The notes beneath the pieces are model-generated. The model worked only from the letters and a program-made list of their open reading frames with translations. It made no database searches and was not told the origin of the DNA. DNA of 64,000 nt from Candidatus Rifleibacteriota bacterium (GTDB lineage: Bacteria; Muiribacteriota; Ozemobacteria; Ozemobacterales; Ozemobacteraceae), in the NCBI GenBank assembly GCA_015233565.1, contig JADFXM010000026.1, positions 1 to 64,000 on the forward strand, in the 5' to 3' direction. This document shows positions 37,501 through 49,328 of this stretch, piece by piece. Made by a program: the position numbers and the translations under genes. Position 1 is the stretch's first letter; every line of letters starts with the position of its first letter.

Positions 37501-38344
37501 CGATGCCACATTCCCAATCTATTCCATCGTTTCTTAGAGAAAAGGTGTCGCTTGAATTCTTTACCGAATTTTCAAGTTGAGCGATAGGTTCTTTGAAAAA
37601 CGAATCGACCACAACTATTCCCTTATAGTCATCCCAATTTCCAGTTAACCCGAAATTCTTCTTTCCATCTTCATAATTTTTCTGAGTGGTATATTCTTTA
37701 TGGATAACTGTCAAAACCTTACAATTCAAGCCTTTGCCAATCTGCCCGACAAAACGATCGATTGACATCGCAAGTTCCAGAAATCCAATTTGTTCTTCCT
37801 TTACAATCCAAGGTCTGACATAACGGAAAGTCATTCCTCCCACCGCTCCGATTTCAAATCCCGTCGAGTCGGTTTTCGTCTCTGCAGCTTTTTTTAAGGT
37901 TGCGCGTTCAATGATATCATCTTTTTTAGGGGGTTCATGAACTCTTAAAAGGCAGCGGCGATCGTTATCTATGTAGTAATAGTGCGTAATGTCAAGTTGA
38001 TCTTTGAAAAAACTATAAGTTTCAGACGAATTTTTTAGCAACTGTGGAATATCTCTGGCTTTCCATGGTTGTATCAAATCTTCACGTTTTTCTAATAAAT
38101 GAATCTGAGCTTTCAGAAAACGGGACTGAAATTCCAGGATTTCCTGAAACCGTCTCCCAACGTCGGAAGTAAGTTTAGTCACTGAATTCCTGATCTGCCA
38201 ATTGTAGAACCATTTCAGAGAAACCCCACAAATGATCAAGACAACCAGGAAAAAAATGGCAACTGGAAAAATAATCTGCTGTTTTAACTGTAAATTAATA
38301 TCGGAAGTAGACGGAAATCCCACTTTCGAAAACTCGTCAGCCAT
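34592..38344 (-). CDS. Hybrid sensor histidine kinase with two receivers and Hpt
   Basis: 1250 residues. TM1 about 26-48; an outer sensor region about 50-305 that looks like a double Cache domain (YYYIDNDRRCLLRVHEPPK); TM2 about 310-336; PAS about 362-480. HisKA holds His509 in NMSHEIRTP. The HATPase domain has N box NLVNNAVKFTENG and G boxes DSGIGM and GGTGLGL. REC1 has VLVVDDN and the phospho-Asp in ILMDWRMPELDG. REC2 has LVVEDNKIN and VFMDLQMPVMGG. Hpt has His in ILHSLKGVTGN. About 90 further helical residues follow. All phosphorelay residues are present, giving a complete His-Asp-His relay in one chain. The output regulator is not adjacent. Confidence 0.95.
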   Translation of the reverse strand: MADEFSKVGFPSTSDINLQLKQQIIFPVAIFFLVVLIICGVSLKWFYNWQIRNSVTKLTSDVGRRFQEILEFQSRFLKAQIHLLEKREDLIQPWKARDIPQLLKNSSETYSFFKDQLDITHYYYIDNDRRCLLRVHEPPKKDDIIERATLKKAAETKTDSTGFEIGAVGGMTFRYVRPWIVKEEQIGFLELAMSIDRFVGQIGKGLNCKVLTVIHKEYTTQKNYEDGKKNFGLTGNWDDYKGIVVVDSFFKEPIAQLENSVKNSSDTFSLRNDGIDWECGIVPLIDAAEKHSGDLLILIDSSADSSTFFQISILSSALFFAFAGILFLVLFGAIFRAEIKLTDAITSREEEYRARRAVEMHLASTLRSIGDGVISTDTDGNVTSLNRVAEKFVGWLNDEAKGCSIKKVFNIINGTTGEIAENPIFNAISEGNIIGLSNHTVLISKNGQKTHIADSASPIKSMDGKVIGAVLVFRDFTEEYRLTENLKAAKQAAEVANVTKSNFLANMSHEIRTPMNSIIGMSHLALKSETNPKLRNYLEKILFSGNTLLTIINDILDFSKIEAGKLELESVEFRLDEVLDGIANIVGLQASQKGLEILFDIEPSLPAIISGDPLRLGQILINLVNNAVKFTENGEIIISVRCLQENTKDGFVTLQFCVQDSGIGMTPEQISHLFKSFNQLKSSTTRKYGGTGLGLVISKSLVEKMGGKIQVESISGKGSKFLFTADFSFQARQSSLAVEFPQNLRGSRVLVVDDNKSCRDILKYQLEAVFFQVKTASSGFEAIEEIKRAMNSPEEPPYKLILMDWRMPELDGFETIKIIKKEYKSSEFPRVVMVTAFGHEEIANDLNNSEVDAVIIKPVKPSTLLNLITALFGEEESSRSKLNFHNDFQGIENYFSGRKALVVEDNKINQEVARGFLEGIGMQVEVAENGVEAVTKCQNRDIQFDIVFMDLQMPVMGGREATRIIKTTHPNLPIIALTAHAFQEERVKCLETGMNDYLSKPIVPKSLFSVLNRWVEPSAENFDKKPQQSTDDKPLPDKSGLTAITSVINIDEALGRIRGDTRLFRRILIDFCANYSNAPQDIQNALEKNDIPEALKILHSLKGVTGNISASALFQTVKDFEKILKDPEKPDFSNILSVLKKHFTDVIDAISLLEDSNTESQKAPTKKSEEIDKVVISELFSKFSLALRKNNFNANKLVQEVSNILTDTEFEKEIRAIERLTEKLDFENALQSLLKLATGMEVVMDQEKKD

Positions 38345-38480
38345 AATTATTCAAACTCATTTCACTTTGCAGACTAAGTACCCCAAACTTTAATGATTCT
38401 TGTACCAATCCCACGAAATAATAACTTTTCTTTAACTCCCAGTACTTCATGGTCAGGAACGGGTCCTGAACGTGATGAAG

Positions 38481-41549
<3,069 letters not shown>

Positions 41550-41869
41550 GGATGACCCTCCCGATCTCGTTCCCATAAAACGAATCACTCACGAAATTCG
41601 AGGTCACCATTGCCTGTATCCTGAAGTGTTATAGAAGGGCAATTGAATTTTGTCTTTTCGGGCACGGCGCACCGTGCCACTACATCGAAAGACCTGATCT
41701 CGCACGAACAAATTTCAATACCACTCTGTATATCCTAGCGGAAATAGGACCTACCCCAAATTATGTATCTGAGCGAATCATGAATGGATTATAGTATTCT
41801 CTATCAGAGTCTCGTACAAAATACTATAACATAACTTCCGAGCAGAAAAAAAGATTAAATTGTTTTTTT

Positions 41870-42012
41870 CAACGAAAAAGAGTAAAAATACTTGACTTCT
41901 AAAACTGCATCAACACAAGCCCAGCAAAATTTGGAAAAAAAATTGTTTGCGAATTTTTTTTTGAATTACTGGTTAATTGCCAATGTTAATATGAATTTAC
42001 TCTTTGTAGCTG
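41870..42012 (+). mobile_element. MITE-like element family G, copy 2, with exact 9-bp flanking duplication
   Basis: 143 bp from CAACGAAAAAGAGTAAAAAT to TTTACTCTTTGTAGCTG, about 85% identical by eye to 26994-27134. TGTTTTTTT stands immediately before (41861-41869) and immediately after (42013-42021): an exact 9-bp target duplication. It lies in the 582-bp gap 41550-42131, which has no gene. Confidence 0.85.
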
Positions 42013-42131
42013 TGTTTTTTTATTTAAATTTGTAAAGATACCGTTTCTGTTGTAAATATTGAGTATCACCACTAGGTACAAATAGTGAAGCTAAGTTTCG
42101 CATTTTCATACCTGGAGATTTTGGAAATAAA

Positions 42132-42698
42132 ATGATCAGGGAAAACATTAAACTGAACTATGGCTTCAAAAGCCCAATTAGCCGAAAACCTGGTTTTACT
42201 GTGGTTGAACTTTTTATTGTAACAGCTATTCTGTTTCTGGCGACAAGTGTTTTTTGAAAGCTGTTTCAGCAGCAATCAATATCTGAAACCAGCATTACCA
42301 GTCAATTGACTTTGCAAATTGAAGCAAGAAAATCAGCTGATGCCATTGTAAATTTGTTAAGAAGTTCTTCAGAAATCCTTCGCCCCGAATTAGGAGAAAC
42401 CACCTCTTATATTGTCTTTGCCGACTCCAGATACCAGGTCGGGTTGATTACCCCAACCAGAGACGTTGAGAACAGTACCCGCTTGAAAAAAGATCTCTAT
42501 AAAATCTACTCATACGTTAAAACCTCCGGAGTATCTTCCTCAAAAAATGAAAAAATATTGGCAACCTCCATCAGCCGTTCCGCTTTTACTTTACTGGCAC
42601 CAAATGTTGTTCAAATCAATATAATAGTATCAAATGAAAAAGGTGAATATCAATTGTTAACTGAAGTCGGTTTAATGAATTTTGGAGCAAATGAATGA
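42132..42698 (+). pseudogene. Prepilin-like gene with in-frame TGA
   Basis: The ATG at 42132 opens a type IV prepilin N-terminus: a basic leader, then KPGFTVVELFIVTAILFLAT, with the G|F cleavage site and Glu+5. After 41 codons a TGA at 42255 stops it. The same frame continues without another stop to 42698 (KLFQQQSISETSITSQLTLQ, then a globular part). A TGG-to-TGA change would explain it. TGA is an ordinary stop in other genes here. Prepilin-like proteins of type II secretion or type IV pili have this layout. The stop codon overlaps the next prepilin gene (ATGA). Confidence 0.8.
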
Positions 42699-43914
42699 TT
42701 AGCTTTTCTCAACGAGGCTTCACCCTTGTGGAATTATCAATTGGGATGGCTCTTCTGATGCTTCTTGCAGTCATTTTTTTCACCCTGGTGAAAGGAGGGG
42801 CGCGTGAAAGTGTGCTTAGCTCAGAGCATTTCACAGAAGCAATGTTGTCCCAGAAAGTCACAGAAGACCTGATTGAAGAGGTCGAACTAAACCCCTATGG
42901 AATCTCCACTTTGGGCATGGATGAGTCGGCGCCACTTACCTCAAGCCCGGTAATAGATGGTGGAGCTCCATTTTTTTTAAAACCACTGAAGATTCAACCC
43001 CGCCCTGGGGAAAAATCGACGATTTAACCGAAGGCACCATCAATAATTCAGTCCTTCCATTATATGAGCAAGTGAAAACTTTTCTGGTTTCCGGAGTTGG
43101 AAAACATCTTGCATCAGCAAGTGCTCATCCCGAAAATAGGCATCTGATCCAAACCAGCATCAGATTCGACTGGAAAGCTAAAGTCGGCAAAGGGAATGTC
43201 GATTCAATGTGCCAGTTATTTTCTCCGGTCGGTCCTAAGCCAGCATCATTATCCCTTATTTTTGAACAAACCGCCATTGAAAAGGAAATTGCCTATGTCT
43301 TTTTTGAATCTCCGGGGGAATCTCTTGCACAACTCATTTCTGAATACGGGGGAAATTATCAGACAATTCTGAGCCTTGGGATTATTCACTGTGCAACACT
43401 AGGATTTATCAATTCCTCCGGTTTGACAAAATTCCTTGCTGATTTAAAGCAGGCCGAAACTTATGCCAGTTTAACCTTCTCTGATAAAACCGAGGAATAC
43501 CTGGCAAAACAAAAACTGGCAAAAGCCTATTACGATCTCGGGAACGCTTGTTTTATTATGTCCGATCTTTGTCAACTGATGTCGCAAAAATCAACGGGAA
43601 GTGCGAAGAAAATGATCTTGGAAGCGTCCTTACCAGTTTTCCGCAAAACTTTAACAGCGGGTTGAAAAATTACATGAAAATTTACAACACATTTCAGAAT
43701 GCTATGGAAAAATCCTCCCAAATTTATCTTTCCCTTTTACAACCTGGAATTTCAGGATCAAGAGGCACAAAACAACAAATGTTTGTCATTAAAAGACTTT
43801 TGGATTTGTAACAACGGGTAGTTCTCTCCAGCTTTACACGGATGAAAATATCAGCCTGATTGAACTGTTCTGGAGCATCCTGGACAAAACTATCATAGAT
43901 TCCACTGTAAAGTA
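42695..43914 (+). pseudogene. Second prepilin-like gene, three frameshifts
   Basis: The first frame 42695-43027 begins MISFSQRGFTLVELSIGMAL, a prepilin cleavage motif. The protein continues in another frame through 43665 (EQVKTFLVSGVGKHLASASA, YAFFE-type strands, then a helical region). It continues in a third frame to 43811 (LKNYMKIYNTFQNAMEKSSQ) and a fourth to 43914 (GFVTTGSSLQLYTDENISL). The first shift coincides with a run of eight T at 42971; the others are near shorter runs. Repair would give about 405 residues. With the preceding gene this was a small prepilin operon, now inactive. Confidence 0.78.
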
Positions 43915-44105
43915 AAACCAAGTTCCAAAGATGGCTGAGGAATACCTTCGGCGACCAGATTCTCCGGAAAGGGCAAAACTTTTTCCTTTCCGCTTGAAGA
44001 ATCGGCTGAGAATTCAACTGTTACTGGCTGATCACCACTTGTTTTAGTTGTTGTCAGAGAGAATATGATGAAAAAAAATGCAAATATCGGGTAGATTTTG
44101 TTCAA
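43893..44105 (-). CDS. Small secreted protein, doubtful
   Basis: 70 residues from a TTG at 44105 with AAGGAG upstream. The N-terminus looks like a signal peptide (NKIYPIFAFFFIIFSLTTTK). The rest is short and ends QPSLELGFTLQWNL. The 3' end overlaps the tail of the broken prepilin gene antisense. It may be a truncated gene. No family is recognised. Confidence 0.35.
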   Translation of the reverse strand: MNKIYPIFAFFFIIFSLTTTKTSGDQPVTVEFSADSSSGKEKVLPFPENLVAEGIPQPSLELGFTLQWNL

Positions 44106-45007
44106 TCATCTTACTCCTTCTATGTGGGATAGAAAAATTCCTGAGAAAATTCTCTCTTTCAGTCTTTAAAAGATATACAGAACTCAAATTCAAAAGCCAA
44201 GAATCTTTCTCTTCCCCGACACCACTTCTGAGAAGCAAAGAACTGAGCATTTAGGCTTCTTCATGCTGAACAAGAACTTTGAGCAAGTAGGACAATATGG
44301 TGCTGGGGCGTTGGGATTGCTCACCGTGAAAGTAGGATAAAGAGCGCAACAAAGGCATTTGTTTAATGGCGGTTAAAAACGCAGTTATTTTTATTCCGAA
44401 GCCAGGAAAATATTTGTACTAGAAGCCAATTAAACCTAAACCTATGGACTCCACCACAACCTAGATTTTATCAACGTCTCGCTTTGTGCCTAACAAAAAG
44501 TTCCTTGATTCTTTTCCCCCCAAGACTATAATTTCCAATTTCTGTTTGAATCAACATTTAGAATCCGAAGATGAGGAAACCCCATGAAACCTGGCTTTGA
44601 GGCCCTCGAAGCCAACCTTTAAAAGTGGCAAACCCTGTAAAACCTCTGAGAATGATTGCCTGTTTCATTTTGCTTTTACGATCATGATCCCCAACTGTTT
44701 TCCATAACTCCCTATAATCAATCTGATTTCAAGTCTCCTGGTTTCTGAATCAGGTATTTTGTTTTTACTCCTTGAGAATTGATTATTGACGCGTTATTTT
44801 GCAGGAAAAAAAATAATTGTAACGAATCAATAGTTTCAAGCGTAAGATAGACCAGGAAAAAAAATCGAAAGATTGGTTTATTCCAATTTAAATATTGGAG
44901 GTTGGTAAAAGAAAGTATGAAAGCGCGGTGAACATGTACAACCTTGAAATGATCATGTTATTTCTGGACGAACTCATCCCAAAAAGTAGTAAAGGAGAAA
45001 ATATTCC
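44106..45007. other. Intergenic stretch with a possible gene remnant and repeat F copy 2
   Basis: Codons from about 44173 to the TAA at 44338 (plus strand) read FLFPDTTSEKQRTEHLGFFM and then a Gly/Ala/Leu-rich end (QYGAGALGLLTVKVG), a plausible C-terminus of a lost gene with no start. Repeat F copy 2 lies at 44934-44971, beginning ATGTACAACCTTGAAATGAT, just upstream of the next gene. Nothing else is supportable. Confidence 0.4.
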
Positions 45008-46762
45008 ATGTTCCAACTTCGTTTCTTTTTTCTCGTAATCGCAATTTTGGTTTTCCTTTTTCCGTTACAGGTGGTTGCTAAGGAAAGCGTAATTCCAAAT
45101 AGAAGCGGTTCCCAATCCATAACTAATACTCCCATCAATCATGAAGAAGAGAACCAAAGTCAGGAAAACAATGTGGAAATCTTGCACTACTCAATAAATA
45201 TTAAGATCGACCATGAAAAGGGGGTTCTGTTTGGAAAGAGTACAACCAAATTCAAACCATTGGAAACCAACAAGGACCTTCTTTTAGTTTCCCTTCTGAC
45301 GGCCGGAACTGTTGAAGACCTGGAAATCAATGGGAGAAAAACGACCGACTTTACGTTTTGCACCCCCCCCAATTCTACGGCCTCCACGGCCCAACAGGCA
45401 CATCTGAAAATGCTTGTTCTAACTGTCCCGAAAGAAGAATTCCAGCATCGATCGGACCCTCTTGAAATTGCCATTTCTTACAAAGACCCAAATTTCTCCG
45501 GGACCGATACAAACCCGGAAGACATGACACCATTTTCCACAGGACAGATTTCCCGAACCAATTCGTTCAGTAGCCACATGTATCCTTACCCATTTGTACC
45601 ATTTCACTCTGCCAGAGCGGCTGATATTTTTATCTCAACTAATCTCAAAGATGGAGTTGCCATCAGCAGCGGAAAACTTTTGAACGTTGTTGAAAGAAAC
45701 GGTTACAAAACCTTCCATTATCATACCGATGACGGTTCCGGGGAACTCCCGTATCCGTTTGCAATTGCAGCTTATAATACTTTGGAAACTTTGGCGAGCG
45801 ATGGAAAAACCAAATTGCAGCTGTTCTTTTTTCCCGAAGACCGAGTGTTTGCGGAGCAACGGTTTTCACTAGTACAGAAAATATTTTCTAATTATGTTGA
45901 GCTCTTCGGCAAATATCCTTTTCCGAAACTTGCCATTGTTGAAACTGCGCCCAAAGAGGGGACCATCGGACTTGCCGCACAATCGGTTATTTTACTTACC
46001 CAAAAAAAATATTTTGGTATGAAGCTTGATGAAAATGATTTGAGGATAACAAATGACCCTCTTTTTTCTCTTGCGGACGAAATCAATCATCAATGGAACT
46101 TCTACAAGATACATTCTCCAACCTATTTGGCAGAAGGGATTTCCCGGTATTCAGATTCCCTGACAGCAGAACACTTTGGGGGAGCACCGGCTTTGACAAA
46201 CCAAATGCTTCAAACAACAAAAAGCTTTTTATACCTTATTGGAAAGATGAATATCGAGGATACTCCGATCACTGACCCAAACGTATTTCCTGCTTTGTAT
46301 TTCCTCAAAGGCGCAATGGCTCTTCATATGTTGAGAGGGATGTTCGGGTTTGAAGAGTTTAAGACAGCAATGCGTTTATATTTCACTGAAAATGAAGGGA
46401 AAGCTTGTGATCGGAACGATTTGCGAATGGTCTTCGAGAGAGTTGTAAAAGCCGATCTTTCCTGGTTCTTTCACCAATGGTTTGAGATGAAGGGATGGCC
46501 GAAGTTGAAGATGCAATTTTGGATTACAAAAAGCGAGAGCAACATGTATTCCTTGAAGATTATAGTCCGGCAACAACAAGAACCCCTTTTTAGATTGGAT
46601 AACGTTCCGTTCCAGGTGGAGGCAAAGAATGGGGAAAAGAAAACTTTCTACTTTAACATAAAACCTCAAAAAACACAGGATTTCGAACTTAATTTAGAGA
46701 AAGAGCCCAAAGATGTTATTCTTGATCCTGATGGTTGGGTCTTGAAGGAAATGGTAGATTGA
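45008..46762 (+). CDS. Secreted M1-family peptidase-like protein with altered zinc site
   Basis: 584 residues with a signal peptide (about 1-25). The layout matches M1 aminopeptidases: an N-terminal beta-domain (HYSINIKIDHEKGVLFGKST), then a catalytic-like domain and a C-terminal part. Where M1 enzymes have HEXXH, this protein reads D357-E-I-N-H361 followed by QW, so the first zinc His is Asp. A Glu in YLAEGISRY (376) is the likely third ligand, at a shorter spacing than usual. The exopeptidase GXMEN loop reads GTIGLAAQS, so aminopeptidase specificity is probably lost. AAGGAG precedes the ATG. It could be an inactive scaffold, or an enzyme with another metal. Confidence 0.8.
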   Translation: MFQLRFFFLVIAILVFLFPLQVVAKESVIPNRSGSQSITNTPINHEEENQSQENNVEILHYSINIKIDHEKGVLFGKSTTKFKPLETNKDLLLVSLLTAGTVEDLEINGRKTTDFTFCTPPNSTASTAQQAHLKMLVLTVPKEEFQHRSDPLEIAISYKDPNFSGTDTNPEDMTPFSTGQISRTNSFSSHMYPYPFVPFHSARAADIFISTNLKDGVAISSGKLLNVVERNGYKTFHYHTDDGSGELPYPFAIAAYNTLETLASDGKTKLQLFFFPEDRVFAEQRFSLVQKIFSNYVELFGKYPFPKLAIVETAPKEGTIGLAAQSVILLTQKKYFGMKLDENDLRITNDPLFSLADEINHQWNFYKIHSPTYLAEGISRYSDSLTAEHFGGAPALTNQMLQTTKSFLYLIGKMNIEDTPITDPNVFPALYFLKGAMALHMLRGMFGFEEFKTAMRLYFTENEGKACDRNDLRMVFERVVKADLSWFFHQWFEMKGWPKLKMQFWITKSESNMYSLKIIVRQQQEPLFRLDNVPFQVEAKNGEKKTFYFNIKPQKTQDFELNLEKEPKDVILDPDGWVLKEMVD

Positions 46763-46869
46763 CTGTTTTTGTTCACCAATTTGCTCTTCCAAGTGGTCGC
46801 CCCCAACCAGCATTTTTCCTCTAAATATATTTGCGCCACAATTGTTAGGTGAGACACATCGCCATCGTT

Positions 46870-46994
46870 GACGATCGGAAGACCTCTAAAATTGGATGAT
46901 TTATGTACCAACTCGTTTTTTGGCTCCGCTTTCGCGCATCAAAGCAACACCACTTTGCACCAAATTCAATGTACCGAGTTTTTCCGACAGTCTC
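46870..46994 (+). repeat. Interspersed repeat family A, copy 9
   Basis: GACGATCGGAAGACCTCTAA to GTTTTTCCGACAGTCTC. The left end is mutated (GATCGGAAGA). It lies in the 421-bp gap 46763-47183, which also holds the promoter at 47094. Confidence 0.75.
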
Positions 46995-47093
46995 GTTGAC
47001 GGTCGGAAAGCTGAATCTGATTAGTATCTGTTAAAAAGCAAGTTGGGCAATAATATCACCCAAACAGTTTTCGAAATATTTATTTCTCTCCTC

Positions 47094-47123
47094 TTGGCGT
47101 TTTGTACATTTATTGGATATAAT
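47094..47123 (+). promoter_or_regulatory. Sigma70-type promoter for the L,D-transpeptidase gene
   Basis: TTGGCG, 18 bases, TATAAT, 60 bp upstream of the ATG at 47184, with GGAGG before the start. The -10 box is a perfect consensus and the -35 matches four of six. Confidence 0.55.
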
Positions 47124-47183
47124 TTACATATGCTCAGATGAATCCTTAATAAAATTAAAAATAGATGGCTATGGAGGAACAAT

Positions 47184-48227
47184 ATGGAAAAAGTGTCAGG
47201 AAAGAAGTTTTTTCTTGTTTTGGCGTTGATGTTGCTCAGTTTTTACCCCACCCTAGTCACCGGATCTCCTTTTGGAGATGATACCACAATCCAACCTCCT
47301 GAGAATGTTTCCATTCCTTCCGTTAAGGATGATAATCTGCCCAAACCTATCGTAAACGCAGAAAATGTAGCTTCAGTTGCGACAATTCAAATGCCTTCTT
47401 ACGATCCAAAATCCACATGGATACATGAAAGTCTGGTAATCGAATCTGGTGAGAAAGTAATTGTTTTCGCCACAGTTGCAAATATTCGTCAGGGGCCTTC
47501 CACAAATGCCTCGATCACAACCACCGTGGGAATCGGCTCGACTTTTAAAATTCTTGGCAAACAAAACCCCTGGATTGAGATTTCCCTTTCTGATACAGGT
47601 TCTTCCAAGGAAGTTGTTACCCCTGAAATGATAGAAGCTGCCCAAGATCAATTTCTGAGCGCATACAAAGTGTATACCCAATCAGTTATGAGCGCTGGCA
47701 AACAGGACCCTAATACTCAATCGGCCTTACAAGAGTTTAGAAAGAAATACGCGGTTTACAAAAGTTATGCCGCAAAATCTAAAGACCTGAAACGAATCAA
47801 AAAAGGGGCTGCAAGCGTAGAAAAGGTTGTAATCAGCAAAGATGATTTTACTGCCACAGTGTACTCCCAAGGGAAAATAGTCAGAGTGTTTCCAATAGCA
47901 TATGGGGCGAATCCTGATAGCCAGAACAAGCAAGGGGAGAATGATTCTCGAACTCCCGAAGGAACGTTTAAATTTGAAAGAAAGGTTGTCAATCCTTCAT
48001 ACAAAGGCGCCGCATGGACCCCCAACAGCCCTGTTGGCACTCGCTGGATGCAGATGAATACATGGGGCGGCTCCATTGCAATGCATGGCACAAACGCTCC
48101 GGATTCAATTGGTACTCACGCGTCACATGGTTGTATACGGATGTTCACTCCTGACGCCGAAGAGCTGTTTTCCTTGATAAGAATTGGAACTCCTGTGATA
48201 ATTGAACCCCTCGGGACAAAAGAATAA
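47184..48227 (+). CDS. SH3b - L,D-transpeptidase (YkuD) protein
   Basis: 347 residues. Signal peptide about 8-28; bacterial SH3 domain about 85-145 (VFATVANIRQGPSTNASITT); a helical segment about 150-205; and a YkuD domain about 210-345 with the catalytic motif IAMHGTN..ASHGCIRM (Cys317). YkuD enzymes make 3-3 cross-links in peptidoglycan or attach lipoproteins to it. The SH3b domain probably binds cell wall. The product is periplasmic. It has its own promoter and a downstream hairpin, so it is a single unit. Confidence 0.93.
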   Translation: MEKVSGKKFFLVLALMLLSFYPTLVTGSPFGDDTTIQPPENVSIPSVKDDNLPKPIVNAENVASVATIQMPSYDPKSTWIHESLVIESGEKVIVFATVANIRQGPSTNASITTTVGIGSTFKILGKQNPWIEISLSDTGSSKEVVTPEMIEAAQDQFLSAYKVYTQSVMSAGKQDPNTQSALQEFRKKYAVYKSYAAKSKDLKRIKKGAASVEKVVISKDDFTATVYSQGKIVRVFPIAYGANPDSQNKQGENDSRTPEGTFKFERKVVNPSYKGAAWTPNSPVGTRWMQMNTWGGSIAMHGTNAPDSIGTHASHGCIRMFTPDAEELFSLIRIGTPVIIEPLGTKE

Positions 48228-48267
48228 ACTTGAAAGCTTGCGTTTTTAACGAAGCGAAGTTATCATT

Positions 48268-48302
48268 CAGGTGCCGCAAAAAATTTGCTCGGCACCTGTT
48301 GT
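48268..48302 (+). terminator. Hairpin terminator
   Basis: CAGGTGCCG, a 13-base A/T-rich loop, CGGCACCTG, followed by TTGTGCTTTT. The nine-pair G/C-rich stem lies 41 bp after the L,D-transpeptidase stop. The T tract is imperfect. Confidence 0.65.
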
Positions 48303-48350
48303 GCTTTTATGGAAATTATTAATTACTTTTTTCAGAAGGAAAAACTTAAA

Positions 48351-49169
48351 ATGTTTCCAAAAAAAACTAATTTTTTCCGAGTTTTTGCTTTATTTTTCTT
48401 GATTACCCTTTCAGCATTCTGTATAGATTCTGAAAACAGCACATCCTTCTTAACTCCAAAGTTGCCCCAGCCAGCCACAAGCTCGATTGAATTAATTAAT
48501 AAAGGTGCATTATTGCTTTCTCAGGGAAAACTTATTGAAGCAGAAAACGTTCTCTCTAAAGCTTGTGATGAAAATCAAAATTCCCCCGAAGCATTTTACA
48601 ATCTTGGATTGACCTTATCTTTCGAAGGAGATTTTACCAATGCTTCGAAAAATTTTACGAAGGCCATAAATCTGAAACCAGAGTTCCCGGCAGCCAACCT
48701 TGCGCTAGGAGTTGCATACATTTCTAATGGAGAGACTGAAAAAGCCTTGGACGCTTTCTCCAAATGCTATCAGCAGTCAGACCCTTTCTCAGAAAACGGG
48801 AAGTCTGCCTTTTTTAATCGAGGAATCGCATTAGGACGGTTGAAAAGATTCTCTGAAGCAGAACTTTGCTTTTCAGAACTCCTTGCACAAAACCCGGATG
48901 ATCCGTTTCCAGCATTCGAAATTGGGAAACTAAAAATGCAGCAAGGCAAAAATGTCCAGGCTCTTGAATGGCTGGATGCCGCTAAAACTGCCCTACCACT
49001 TGAAGTTAGTATCCTTAAAGGAAAAATTCAGTTAAAAATGGGTAAAAAAGCTGAAGCAAATAAATCCTTAGAAGAAGCCAAACAGTTGCTTCAGCGCTCA
49101 AATTTTTCCCAGGAAGTCTGCAAAGATATCGCTTCTGAAGTTGAAAATCTCTTGCTCCAGAGTCAATAA
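48351..49169 (+). CDS. Secreted TPR-repeat protein
   Basis: 272 residues from the ATG at 48351, with AGAAGGA upstream; the upstream ATG choices have no such site. Signal peptide about 5-24. At least four tetratricopeptide units follow, for example EAFYNLGLTLSFEGDFTNAS, AANLALGVAYISNGETEKAL and ALGRLKRFSEAELCFSELL. TPR domains bind other proteins; the partner is unknown. It is probably periplasmic. It starts shortly after the hairpin of the L,D-transpeptidase gene and could be involved in envelope assembly. Confidence 0.8.
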   Translation: MFPKKTNFFRVFALFFLITLSAFCIDSENSTSFLTPKLPQPATSSIELINKGALLLSQGKLIEAENVLSKACDENQNSPEAFYNLGLTLSFEGDFTNASKNFTKAINLKPEFPAANLALGVAYISNGETEKALDAFSKCYQQSDPFSENGKSAFFNRGIALGRLKRFSEAELCFSELLAQNPDDPFPAFEIGKLKMQQGKNVQALEWLDAAKTALPLEVSILKGKIQLKMGKKAEANKSLEEAKQLLQRSNFSQEVCKDIASEVENLLLQSQ

Positions 49170-49204
49170 GATGCGGATGTTTTTTTGATAGTGATTTAAC
49201 ACCG

Positions 49205-49262
49205 CAAAACTGAGCCGCTTTGTATCGAATTAAGTACACCGTGTTTTTTGGCAATTCTAACA
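49205..49262 (+). repeat. Family A remnant
   Basis: GAGCCGCTTTGTATCGAATTAAGTACACCG and nearby bases match the right half of family A copies at 50620 and 54367. The left half is missing. Confidence 0.5.
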
Positions 49263-49328
49263 GTAGCGAACTCAAATTTTTACTAGAGCCTTGATTAGAT
49301 TTCTTTTAACCAAATTCCGGAGGGGATT

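Noticed and set aside
42255..42257. TGA as a sense codon or selenocysteine in the prepilin gene
   Set aside because: TGA ends other genes here (for example the RDD gene at 16308), no selenocysteine-type hairpin was noticed downstream, and the position lies in a membrane helix where Cys/Sec is not expected.
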